Shown here: positions 30,815-38,888 of the stretch, in pieces
How the letters are laid out: each line of letters opens with the position of its first letter
Position numbering within the stretch: position 1 is the stretch's first letter
From: Neisseria macacae ATCC 33926
GTDB taxonomy: Bacteria > Pseudomonadota > Gammaproteobacteria > Burkholderiales > Neisseriaceae
DNA: 64,000 bases
Assembly: GCF_022749495.1 (NCBI RefSeq)
Contig: NZ_CP094241.1
Coordinates: forward strand, 2,666,001-2,730,000
Reading direction: 5' to 3'
Made by a program: the position numbers and the translations under genes
Notes under the pieces: generated by a model
The model's input: only the letters and a program-made list of their open reading frames with translations
Told to the model about the DNA's origin: nothing
Databases searched by the model: none

Positions 30815-31735
30815 ATGACCTTGACCGAATTGCGTTACATCGTAGCCGTCGCGCAGGAACGTCATTTCGGACGTGCCGCGCGCCGCTGCTTTGTCAGCCA
30901 GCCCACCCTTTCCATCGCCATCAAAAAGCTGGAAGAAGAGCTGTCGGTATCCCTGTTTGACCGCAGCAGCAACGACATCATCACCACCGAAGCGGGCGAG
31001 CGCATCGTTGCCCAAGCCCGCCGCGTGTTGGAAGAAGCCGAGCTGATCAAGCACCTTGCCAGCGAAGAGCAAAACGAGTTGGAAGGCGCATTCAAACTCG
31101 GTCTGATTTTTACCGTCGCCCCCTACCTTCTGCCCAAGCTCATCATTTCCCTGCGCGAAACCGCGCCGAAAATGCCCCTGATGCTTGAAGAAAACTACAC
31201 GCACATCCTGACCGAATCGCTCAAGCGCGGCGACGTCGATGCCATCGTAGTCGCAGAACCCTTCCAAGAGCCTGGCATCGTCACCGAGCCGCTGTATGAC
31301 GAGCCTTTTTTCGTCATCGTCCCCAAAGGACACCATTTCGAAGAACTCGATGCCGTTACGCCGCAGATGTTGAGCGAAGAACAGGTCTTGTTGCTGACGG
31401 AAGGCAACTGTATGCGCGATCAGGTCTTATCAAGCTGCTCCGAGCTTGCCGCCAAGCAGAAAATCCAAGGTCTGACCAACACCCTGCAAGGCAGCTCCAT
31501 CAACACCATCCGCCACATGGTTGCCAGCGGTCTCGCCATCAGCGTCATGCCCGCTACTGCACTGACCGAAAACGACCATTTGCTGTTCAGCATCATCCCG
31601 TTTTCAGGCTCCGTCCCGCACCGCCGCGTCGTTTTGGCATACCGTCGGAACTTCGTCCGCCCCAAAGCATTGACTGCCTTACGGACCGCCATCCTTAATT
31701 CCCATCTTCACGGCGTTACTTTTGTCCAAGAGTAA
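30815..31735 (+). CDS. oxyR: Hydrogen-peroxide sensor/regulator OxyR
   Basis: A 306-residue LysR-type regulator. The N-terminal winged helix (ERHFGRAARRCFVSQPTLS) binds DNA. In the sensor domain Cys199 (TEGNCMRDQ) and Cys208 (SSCSE) have the exact numbering and spacing of the redox pair of E. coli OxyR, so peroxide sensing by disulfide formation is likely. In Neisseria oxyR is known to be linked to the min genes. It is the last gene before a rho-independent terminator. Confidence 0.95.
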   Translation: MTLTELRYIVAVAQERHFGRAARRCFVSQPTLSIAIKKLEEELSVSLFDRSSNDIITTEAGERIVAQARRVLEEAELIKHLASEEQNELEGAFKLGLIFTVAPYLLPKLIISLRETAPKMPLMLEENYTHILTESLKRGDVDAIVVAEPFQEPGIVTEPLYDEPFFVIVPKGHHFEELDAVTPQMLSEEQVLLLTEGNCMRDQVLSSCSELAAKQKIQGLTNTLQGSSINTIRHMVASGLAISVMPATALTENDHLLFSIIPFSGSVPHRRVVLAYRRNFVRPKALTALRTAILNSHLHGVTFVQE

Positions 31736-31799
31736 AGCGCATTGAATACCGGGCATCGATGAAATCATGCACAGGGCTTTCAATCGTGATGATATTCAA

Positions 31800-31832
31800 C
31801 AAGCCGCCGATTTTTTCGGCGGCTTGTTTTTT
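31800..31832 (+). terminator. Rho-independent terminator of minCDE-oxyR
   Basis: Stem CAAGCCGCCGA / TCGGCGGCTTG with loop TTTTT, followed by TTTTTT. It is not DUS-based. Confidence 0.9.
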
Positions 31833-31980
31833 GTGTCTCAGCAGATGGATAAGCCAGAAATCGTGTAGAACGTTCGATCAGATAAACTTGTGCTTTAATG
31901 CCTTAAAACATGATTCTCTTTGAACTCGAACATGACAAAGCTTCAACAGTTTCCAATCAATAAGCCAGCCATCTAATACA

Positions 31981-32024
31981 AAACGTCGTCTGAAAACCCC
32001 AGATACAGTTTTCAGACGACGTTT
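31981..32024. terminator. Inverted DUS pair with matched variant arms
   Basis: Hairpin with arms 31981-31997 and 32008-32024 downstream of tldD. Both arms read ACGTCGTCTGAAA instead of AGGTCGTCTGAAA, so the change is compensated and the stem remains perfect. Confidence 0.8.
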
Positions 32025-32038
32025 TATTTTTAATTGCC

Positions 32039-33481
32039 TTAAATCTCGCTACCGCCGACGGTCAGTCCCGAATCAATCCGCAGGGTCGGTTGTCCGACGC
32101 CAACAGGAACGCTTTGCCCGTCTTTACCGCACACGCCGACACCGCTGTCCAACGCAGTATCGTTACCTATCATGGAGACGTGTTTCAAAACTTCGGGGCC
32201 GTTGCCGATGATGGTCGCGCCTTTGACAGGATATTGCAGTTTGCCGCCTTCGACCCACCATGCTTCGGATGCGCTGAAGACGAATTTGCCGCTGGTGATG
32301 TCCACCTGTCCGCCGCCGAAATTGACGGCGTAAATGCCTTTATCGATGGACGCGATGATTTCGTCGGGTTCGTAGCTGCCGTTTTCCATAAAGGTATTGG
32401 TCATGCGCGGCATAGGGGCGGAGGCGTAGCTTTCGCGGCGGCCGTTGCCGGTGGATTGCGTACCCATCAGGCGGGCGTTGGTTTCGTCCTGCATATAGCC
32501 GACCAAGATGCCGTCTTCAATCAATACGGTGCGGCGTGTTTCATTGCCTTCGTCGTCGATATTGAGCGAACCGCGCCTGTCGGCAATGTCACCCTGATCA
32601 ACGACGGTAACGCCTTTGGCGGCAACGCGCTCACCGATTCTGCCTGAAAAGACACTGGTTTCTTTGCGGTTGAAATCGCCTTCCAAGCCGTGTCCGACGG
32701 CTTCATGCAGCAACACGCCCGGCCAGCCGTTGCCCAAGACAACGGTCATTTCGCCTGCGGGCGCAGGGCGGGATTCGAGATTAATCAGGGCTTGTTTGAC
32801 AGCGGAATCGACAAACTGCCGCACCAAAGTTTCATCAAAATAAGCCAAGTCGTAGCGTCCGCCGCCGCCCGCGCTGCCCTGTTCGCGTCGGTCGCCCTGT
32901 TTGGCGATGACGGTAACGTTCAGGCGCACCATCGGACGGATGTCGGCGGCGTGCCTGCCGTCGAGGCGGGCGATGTAAATCATGTCATATTCGCAAGTCA
33001 GCCCCGCCATCACTTGCACAATGCGCGGATCGGCGGCTTTGGCAAGCGTTTCCACTTTGTTCAATAAGGCAACTTTGGCGGCGGAATCGAGACCGATAAT
33101 GGGATTCAGCACCGCATGGACGGATTTGCCGTATGCGGCGGACGGCACTTTGACAGAAGCTTCGCCGCCTGCCGCGCCGATGACGCGGACGGCTTGGGCG
33201 GAACGGTTGATCGAATCGATACACAAACTGTCCGCATAGGCAAAAGCAGTTTTTTCGCCTGAAACAGCGCGCACGCCCACCCCCTGATCGATTTGGAAGC
33301 TGCCCGATTTGACGATGCCCTCTTCCAAATGCCAGCTTTCAAAAGCAGTGCGCTGGCAATAGATGTCGGCGTAATCGACGTGATGCGCGCCGATGATGCT
33401 CAGGCTTTTGGCGAGCAGCTCAGGGGAAAGGTGATTGGCTTCGAGCAAATCGCGCTGTACGGTAGCGTAAGTTGAGTGCAT
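32039..33481 (-). CDS. tldD: Metalloprotease TldD
   Basis: A 480-residue TldD, partner of TldE/PmbA in a zinc protease that trims unfolded or modified peptides. The zinc site HEAVGH (His259, Glu260, His264) lies in LLHEAVGHGLEGDF. The C-terminal part shows the glycine-rich GGGQVDITSGKFVFSASE typical of the family. The start at MHSTYATVQ (33481) is chosen over 33535 because the upstream residues read through a DUS. No tldE is adjacent. Confidence 0.94.
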   Translation of the reverse strand: MHSTYATVQRDLLEANHLSPELLAKSLSIIGAHHVDYADIYCQRTAFESWHLEEGIVKSGSFQIDQGVGVRAVSGEKTAFAYADSLCIDSINRSAQAVRVIGAAGGEASVKVPSAAYGKSVHAVLNPIIGLDSAAKVALLNKVETLAKAADPRIVQVMAGLTCEYDMIYIARLDGRHAADIRPMVRLNVTVIAKQGDRREQGSAGGGGRYDLAYFDETLVRQFVDSAVKQALINLESRPAPAGEMTVVLGNGWPGVLLHEAVGHGLEGDFNRKETSVFSGRIGERVAAKGVTVVDQGDIADRRGSLNIDDEGNETRRTVLIEDGILVGYMQDETNARLMGTQSTGNGRRESYASAPMPRMTNTFMENGSYEPDEIIASIDKGIYAVNFGGGQVDITSGKFVFSASEAWWVEGGKLQYPVKGATIIGNGPEVLKHVSMIGNDTALDSGVGVCGKDGQSVPVGVGQPTLRIDSGLTVGGSEI

Positions 33482-33665
33482 GGTTTTCAGACGACCTTCA
33501 AGGCTAGGGAAACTTGGGGCTTGATTATACGGCATTTATTCTCGTTCTAGTCGAATAGATAAAAAGCGCAATCAAGTTTCCGTACTGACCTGACAGGCGG
33601 CGGACTAAGCTGCATCATGCCTTACGGTTTTCTTGAGATTGAACCGGAACACTTGGACCGCTTAT

Positions 33666-33960
33666 GGCAGATTTCGCGGGCAAAGTCCACGCTACGGATT
33701 GCTTCAACGGTAACTTATCCCATCCCCCGTCTGGCGGGGGAAGGTTAGGATGGGGTGGCTTTGTGAGTTTAAATATAGTGGATTAACTTTAAACCAGTAC
33801 AGCGTTACCTCGCCTTGCCGTACTATCTGTACTGTCTGCGGCTTCGTCGCCTTGTCCTGATTTAAATTTAATCCACTATAAAATCAAATTCGTTTGCCCC
33901 GTAGAACCCCCCTCTCCCCGACCCTCTCCCGCCGGACGGGAGAGGGGAGCAAGTTACAGA
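33666..33960. repeat. Dispersed intergenic repeat, copy R2, split by a CREE
   Basis: Same order as copy R1: GGCAGATTTCG, GGATTGCTTCAACGG, a CCCCCGTCTGGCGGGGG hairpin, GGTTAGGATGGGG, then AAATCAAATTCGTTTGCCCC and a CTCTCCCGCC hairpin. A short CREE (33774-33880) sits at the TA just before AAATCAAATT. Confidence 0.8.
33774..33880. repeat. Short Correia repeat enclosed element
   Basis: A 107-bp CREE with perfect TATAGTGG / CCACTATA ends. It lacks the central ~50 bp (the TTAGCTCAAAGAGAACG segment) present in the 157-bp copies. It lies inside repeat R2 and is flanked by TA. Confidence 0.92.
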
Positions 33961-33968
33961 TAAAAACG

Positions 33969-34009
33969 AGGTCGTCTGAAAACTTGAAAGTCGAGTTTTC
34001 AGACGACCT
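33969..34009. terminator. Inverted DUS pair
   Basis: Arms 33969-33983 and 33995-34009 follow repeat R2, as the DUS pair at 26104 follows R1. Confidence 0.75.
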
Positions 34010-34031
34010 TTTATTTAATCCACGCCAGTTT

Positions 34032-34054
34032 GTAGCGTGGGCTTTGCCCACGAA
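34032..34054. repeat. GTAGCGTGGGCTTTGCCCACG dispersed palindrome
   Basis: A copy of the short hairpin repeat also found at 25867 and 63544. Confidence 0.7.
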
Positions 34055-34100
34055 ATCTATCTTCTGACAATCTGAATTGGATGATCACGTTTTCACTCAT

Positions 34101-34212
34101 ATCGTGGGCAAAGCCGACGCTACGGTTTACTGCAACGGCAACTTATCCCTCCCCCCGTCCGGCGGGAGAAGGTTAGGATGGGGGTGGTTCTATGGCTTTA
34201 GGTAAAATCAAA
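34101..34212. repeat. Dispersed intergenic repeat, copy R3 (truncated)
   Basis: Contains GCTACGGTTTACTGCAACGGCAAC, a CCCCCGTCCGGCGGG hairpin, GGTTAGGATGGGGGTGGTTC and TAAAATCAAAT, then stops at a single DUS. With R2 it fills most of the 33482-34371 gap, in which no gene is seen. Confidence 0.75.
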
Positions 34213-34371
34213 TATGCTTAAGGTCGTCTGAATCGGCTGCCTGCACATTCCATCCTATTCATTTGCATGAATAATCGGCTTGCCCTAGCCCGTTAAATCA
34301 TGTTAGGTTATGATGTTTCTTTTTAATATGTGAACGGATGGTCTGAGGGTCGTCTGAAACGGAGAAAAGGC

Positions 34372-35745
34372 ATGAATGCCGTAGTGGTTGCAGTAATCGT
34401 TATGCTCGTGTTGTCGCTATCGCGGGTACACGTCGTATTGAGCCTGACTGTCGGTGCGTTCGTCGGCGGCCTGGTGGCGGGAATGCCGCTGGAAAACATC
34501 GTGGATACGGCGGGCAATGTAACGCAGTCGGGGATTATTCCCGTGTTTAACGAAGGCTTGAAGGGCGGCGCGCGGATTTCTTTGTCTTATGCGATGCTCG
34601 GTGCGTTTGCGATGGCGATTACCTATTCGGGGCTGCCGCAGCAGCTTGCGGGCGGCATTATCCGCAAACTCAACAACAGTCAGGATGCCGCGAAAGGCGA
34701 AAGTTCGGTGAAATGGACGCTGCTGCTGATTATTTTGGCGATGGGCATCATGAGTCAAAACGTCGTGCCTATCCATATCGCGTTTATTCCGATGATTATT
34801 CCGCCGCTTTTGCTGGTGTTTAACCGTTTGAAAGTCGACCGCCGCCTGGTGGCGTGTGTGATTACGTTCGGTTTGGTGACGACTTATATGTTCCTGCCTT
34901 ACGGCTTCGGTACGATTTTCTTGAACGACATCCTCTTGGGCAACATCAAATCTGCGGGCATGGATGTAAAAGACATCAGTGTCATGCACGCGATGGCGAT
35001 TCCTGCGCTGGGTATGGTGGCGGGGCTGCTGGCGGCGTTTGTCCACTACCGCAAATCACGCATTTATCAAACCAATACTGTCGATACGGAAGACAACCGC
35101 GAAGCATCCGAACAGCCCCAGCCTTCGGCTTACCGCAGTCTGGTGGCGGCAATCGCGATCGGTGTGTGTTTTGCGATTCAGTTGATGTATAAAGATTCGC
35201 TGGTGTTGGGCGCGATGTTGGGTTTTGCCGTCTTCATGATGCTCGGTGTGATGAACCGCAATGCTGCCAGTGATGTGTTCGGCGAAGGCATCAAAATGAT
35301 GGCGATGGTCGGTTTCATCATGATTGCGGCGCAAGGTTTTGCGGCAGTCATGACCGCGACAGGCGAAATCAAACCGCTGGTCGAACACAGTATGCAGCTT
35401 TTCGGCGGCAATAAAGGCATGGCGGCATTTGCCATGTTGTTTGTCGGATTGTTGGTCACCATGGGTATCGGCTCTTCTTTCTCCACCTTGCCGATTATTA
35501 CCGCGATTTATGTGCCACTGTGTATCAGCCTCGGCTTCTCGCCGCTGGCAACCGTCGCCATCGTCGGTACGGCAGGTGCATTGGGCGACGCCGGTTCGCC
35601 CGCGTCCGACTCGACGCTCGGCCCGACCATGGGTTTGAACGCCGACGGGCAACACGACCACATCCGCGACTCTGTCATCCCAACCTTTATCCACTACAAT
35701 ATCCCGCTGATGATTGCGGGCTGGATTGCCGCGATGGTGCTGTAA
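34372..35745 (+). CDS. Na+/H+ antiporter family protein (NhaC/YuiF type)
   Basis: A 457-residue polytopic membrane protein with about 11-12 hydrophobic segments. It resembles the NhaC superfamily, YuiF branch, a set of sodium/proton or amino-acid antiporters. The conserved motif TAGALGDAGSPASDSTLGPT lies near residue 410, and SQNVVPIHIAFIPMIIPP near 135. ATG at 34372 with GGAGAAAAGG upstream. A single DUS (GGGTCGTCTGAAAC) sits just before that ribosome site. Substrate uncertain. slyX follows immediately. Confidence 0.8.
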   Translation: MNAVVVAVIVMLVLSLSRVHVVLSLTVGAFVGGLVAGMPLENIVDTAGNVTQSGIIPVFNEGLKGGARISLSYAMLGAFAMAITYSGLPQQLAGGIIRKLNNSQDAAKGESSVKWTLLLIILAMGIMSQNVVPIHIAFIPMIIPPLLLVFNRLKVDRRLVACVITFGLVTTYMFLPYGFGTIFLNDILLGNIKSAGMDVKDISVMHAMAIPALGMVAGLLAAFVHYRKSRIYQTNTVDTEDNREASEQPQPSAYRSLVAAIAIGVCFAIQLMYKDSLVLGAMLGFAVFMMLGVMNRNAASDVFGEGIKMMAMVGFIMIAAQGFAAVMTATGEIKPLVEHSMQLFGGNKGMAAFAMLFVGLLVTMGIGSSFSTLPIITAIYVPLCISLGFSPLATVAIVGTAGALGDAGSPASDSTLGPTMGLNADGQHDHIRDSVIPTFIHYNIPLMIAGWIAAMVL

Positions 35746-35973
35746 ATGAGCGAAATGGACGAATTGGAACACCGCATCACCGAGCTGGAAATCCAAACCG
35801 CGCTTCAGGAAGACTTAATCGGCAGCCTGAACGATACGGTGGCGAAAATGCAGCAGACGCTGGATTTACAGCAGGCGCAGTTAAGGCTGCTTTATCAGAA
35901 AATGCAGGACAAAGGCGCAAACGGAGAGCGTGAACCTTACAGCCTGCGTGATGAAATTCCGCCGCATTATTGA
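35746..35973 (+). CDS. slyX: SlyX family protein
   Basis: A 75-residue coiled-coil protein (heptads from about 4 to 55) with the family ending SLRDEIPPHY. Function unknown. The ATG abuts the stop codon of the antiporter gene (TAAATG), so translation is probably coupled. Confidence 0.9.
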   Translation: MSEMDELEHRITELEIQTALQEDLIGSLNDTVAKMQQTLDLQQAQLRLLYQKMQDKGANGEREPYSLRDEIPPHY

Positions 35974-35981
35974 AGCGGAAA

Positions 35982-36136
35982 TATAGTGGATTAACTTTAA
36001 ACCAGTACGGCGTTGCCTCGCCTTAGCTCAAAGAGAACGATTCTCTAAGGTGCTGAAGCACCAAGTGAATCGGTTCCGTACTATCTGTACTGTCTGCGGC
36101 TTCGTCGCCTTGTCCTGATTTAAATTTAATCCACTA
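35982..36136. repeat. Correia repeat enclosed element (full length, one end eroded)
   Basis: A 155-bp copy in the opposite orientation to those at 5951 and 28521. The right end reads CCACTAAAT, so the last TA of the inverted repeat is changed. Confidence 0.9.
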
Positions 36137-36143
36137 AATGAAA

Positions 36144-36179
36144 GAAGGTCGTCTGAAAAATGGTTTTCAGACGACCTTC
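36144..36179. terminator. Inverted DUS pair
   Basis: 16-bp arms (36144-36159 and 36164-36179) with a very short loop lie between the convergent slyX and DUF924 genes. Confidence 0.8.
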
Positions 36180-36196
36180 AAATTTTAAAACCCAAA

Positions 36197-36736
36197 TTAA
36201 AATGACGAACCTTCCTGTTTCAAAAATTCCGCCTCTTCCTCCGTGCCTTCACGCCCCAATACGGCATTGCGGTGCGGATAGCGTCCGAAGCGGTCGATGA
36301 TGACTTTGTGTTTGATTTCAAAATCCAATGCGTGTCCGTCGGTATAGCGTTCAAACAGAGGAACGGCTTGTTCGTGGACAACTTGGCTTTCGCTGTGCAT
36401 CAACGGCATGAGCATGAAATGGCGTTCGTGCGATAGGAGGTCGGCGAAACTGGGCTGACGGACGGCTTCTTGGGCAAGGATGAGAGCGGCCAAATCTTGG
36501 GCAAATGCTTGGGAGCTGTTGCGAAACAGGTTGCGCGAGAATTGGTCGAGCAGGATGATTTCGGCGAGCCTGCCTTGCAGGGTGTCGCGCCAGTGTGCAA
36601 GCTCGCCACGGGCCGCCTGTTGCCAGACATCAAAAAATCGCGCGCGAATCTTGGCATCGAATTCATCGTTTTTGGCAAACAGAAAAGGACGGTTTTCTTC
36701 GGCAAACCAGAAGTCTAAGACGGTTTGGGGTGTCAT
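36197..36736 (-). CDS. DUF924 family protein
   Basis: A 179-residue soluble helical protein of the DUF924 family. Motifs: VLDFWFAEENRPFLF at the N-terminus, LAEIILLDQFSRNLFR, ERHFMLMPLMHSES and DRFGRYPHRNAVLGR at the C-terminus. The ATG at 36736 has AAGGA at six bases. The ATG at 36742 has it too close, and the longer frame to 36811 runs into IS DNA. The IS end is only 49 bp upstream, so the native promoter is probably displaced. Function unknown. Confidence 0.88.
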   Translation of the reverse strand: MTPQTVLDFWFAEENRPFLFAKNDEFDAKIRARFFDVWQQAARGELAHWRDTLQGRLAEIILLDQFSRNLFRNSSQAFAQDLAALILAQEAVRQPSFADLLSHERHFMLMPLMHSESQVVHEQAVPLFERYTDGHALDFEIKHKVIIDRFGRYPHRNAVLGREGTEEEAEFLKQEGSSF

Positions 36737-36825
36737 GAACATTCCTTGCAATAGAAGATTATTAAGTACAAGGTCGTCTGAAAAATGAACTGGCCCCCAA
36801 ATCTTGGACACTCATAAAAGCCTAT

Positions 36826-37722
36826 TCAGGCGCTCTGTGCAAGCTGGGTTCTGTATGCGACAGGACTCAGCTTTTTCAATTTCAAACTGCAACGCTCCCG
36901 GTTGTAGTAATCCATATAGTCATCTATCTGCTTCATCAATTCATCTACCGTCAATTCACCTGCGTTATAGAAACACTCCGTCTTTAACACCGCAAAGAAG
37001 CTTTCCATCGGCGCATTGTCCCAACAGTTCGCCTTTCGCGACATGCTTTGAACCATGGAATACTCCGCAAGCAATTCCCTATACCCCGCCGTACGGTACA
37101 GCACACCTTGGTCCGAATGAAGCATCGTTCCTTTAGCAGTCAGACGGGGGGCGGCTTTTTCGAGCATTTCCTTCACCATTTCGCTGTCGGCTCTGCGGCT
37201 CATGGCGTAGGCGACGATCTCGCGGTTGAACAAGTCCAAGATTGGCGAGAGGTACAGTTTGCCGTCCTTCCCTTTGAGTTCGGTAACGTCGGTCAGCCAT
37301 TTTTCGTTGGGCTTTCGGGCTTTGAACCGGCGTTTGAGGAGGTGTTCCGATATCTCGCCCATGGCGGGATGGCGGTAGGCTTTTTTCGCCCGTATGAGGG
37401 CTTTCAGTTCCATCTGCTTCATCAACCGCGCCACTTTTTTGCGGTTCCAACCCAATGCTGCGGCAATGCGCCTTTGTCCGTAGCGTCCTTTATGCCGCCG
37501 GTAGGTTTCGACAAGGAGGGCTTTGTCGGCTTCGTCGGGGTCGGGTCGGTCTTGGTGATGGTAGTAAAAGCTGCTTTTGGGCAGGTTTGCGATGTGCAGC
37601 AGGTATTTGAGCGGGTGTTGCGCCCTCAGTGTTTGGACGGTTTGGCTTTGTCCTTTTCGGTCTGTTTTTGGCTGAGGGCTTTTAACTCCTTTAGGTAGGC
37701 GACCTCTGCGCGCATATAGCAC
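36826..37722 (-). CDS. IS3-family transposase OrfB, copy 2
   Basis: A DDE integrase-core transposase: WLTDVTEL, MLHSDQGVLY and NAPMESFFAVLKTE are intact. Expected to be expressed as OrfAB by -1 frameshifting, so the GTG start given is nominal. It points toward the DUF924 gene on the same strand. Confidence 0.88.
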   Translation of the reverse strand: MLYARRGRLPKGVKSPQPKTDRKGQSQTVQTLRAQHPLKYLLHIANLPKSSFYYHHQDRPDPDEADKALLVETYRRHKGRYGQRRIAAALGWNRKKVARLMKQMELKALIRAKKAYRHPAMGEISEHLLKRRFKARKPNEKWLTDVTELKGKDGKLYLSPILDLFNREIVAYAMSRRADSEMVKEMLEKAAPRLTAKGTMLHSDQGVLYRTAGYRELLAEYSMVQSMSRKANCWDNAPMESFFAVLKTECFYNAGELTVDELMKQIDDYMDYYNRERCSLKLKKLSPVAYRTQLAQSA

Positions 37723-37976
37723 AACTCTTCGATAAGCTCTGCCTGTGTTTTTTCTTGGTCGGGTTTATCTGCGATGAAGGGGTTTTTGCGGTGTTGGGTC
37801 ATGGTTTTGGATTGGGGATGTTCGAGTGCGCCGATACCGCCTTCTTGATAGGCGCGTATCCATCGTCTCAGGTGGGTTCGGGAAATGCCGTAGTGGTCTG
37901 CGGTACGTTGTTGGCTGCGTATATGCAGGTAGTGGAGTACGGCTTGGTATTTGAAGTGTAATGTATATTTGCTCAT
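37626..37976 (-). CDS. IS3-family transposase OrfA, copy 2
   Basis: A 116-residue helix-turn-helix protein nearly identical to the first copy (KTMTQHRK replaces KTMPQHRK). The start is the ATG at 37976 (MSKYTLHFKYQ). The upstream extension to 38033 comes from the IS end. Confidence 0.9.
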   Translation of the reverse strand: MSKYTLHFKYQAVLHYLHIRSQQRTADHYGISRTHLRRWIRAYQEGGIGALEHPQSKTMTQHRKNPFIADKPDQEKTQAELIEELCYMRAEVAYLKELKALSQKQTEKDKAKPSKH

Positions 37977-38093
37977 AAAAAAACTGCACTTTGTGAGTTG
38001 GAGGGGATGTCCAACTTTTGGGGTGCAGTTCAAAACTGAATCAAGGTTTTCAGACGACCTTTTTGATTACGCCGACATATCGACAACTTTTGA

Positions 38094-38756
38094 TTAATCC
38101 ACCCGCTCCAACTGACTTTTATGAACATACCCTTGGGTAGTCGTATCTTTTAATTGAACGAGGTACCAATCCTTACGAACGGTTTTCAATTTTTCTACTA
38201 TGGCGTTGTCGTCCAAGCGTTTGATTATGTCGGCATGGGCATCCGGTTGGCTCCTGAGGTTAACCTTATGGCTATCTGTGGATTTAACGATGAAATCATT
38301 ATTCATAATCAACGAGTAAATACAGCCCGAATCAGGGATTTGTTTCGCCGTTGTTTTTGGGATTTTTTCAAATTTTATAAGTTTGGCAGAATAATATTTA
38401 CCGTCACAAATGACTTCCGTACCCACTTTACCCATAGTAATTTGGGCAGGCTGTTTGACAGAATCTTCCTGATAGACGTAAAAATTCGGCGGAAGCACCA
38501 ATTCTTTCAAAACAGCAGTTTGCTGCGATTTGCTTAAATTAAGGGAGATTCGGTTTTGATTCGATATTTTGGTGTCTTCAGGGATAAAGTCAAAATATAA
38601 AATCCTTTGATTCCGAGCATTACCATCTAAACTTTTACCCCAATAAACCCACAGCATGCCTTTTTGAGGAACACCTTGTGCAAATGTCAGCTGAAATACG
38701 CTCAAAATAACGCCGACAAAAATAAAATAAAGAAATTGTTTATTTTTCAAAGCCAT
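38094..38756 (-). CDS. Secreted protein with C-terminal bacterial SH3 domain
   Basis: A 220-residue exported protein. A signal peptide (about 5-27, ending TFAQG) precedes an unrecognised middle part. The C-terminal SH3b domain begins VNLRSQPDAHADIIKRL and ends WYLVQLKDTTTQGYVHKSQL; such domains often bind cell-wall peptides. The start is the ATG at 38756; the codon at 38762 is a TTG. A+T-rich compared with genes further left. Confidence 0.78.
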   Translation of the reverse strand: MALKNKQFLYFIFVGVILSVFQLTFAQGVPQKGMLWVYWGKSLDGNARNQRILYFDFIPEDTKISNQNRISLNLSKSQQTAVLKELVLPPNFYVYQEDSVKQPAQITMGKVGTEVICDGKYYSAKLIKFEKIPKTTAKQIPDSGCIYSLIMNNDFIVKSTDSHKVNLRSQPDAHADIIKRLDDNAIVEKLKTVRKDWYLVQLKDTTTQGYVHKSQLERVD

Positions 38757-38888
38757 TTTCAATGATGCTCAGAATCTACTTACCGAAATTGCCCTTCACT
38801 CAGTCCCACAACAGACAATATCGCTGATTGTTTAATATATTTATAACAGAGGTCGTCTGAAAACAGTCACAAACCTCTCAAGCCAGTA

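Larger units (their letters stand above)
36786..38032 (-). mobile_element. IS3-family (IS150-like) insertion sequence, copy 2
   Basis: A complete 1247-bp element of the same length and ends as the copy at 21568, in inverse orientation. The target duplication is AAA (36783-36785 and 38033-38035). It splits a DUS hairpin whose left arm ends at 36785 and whose right arm lies at 38047-38061. Confidence 0.93.
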
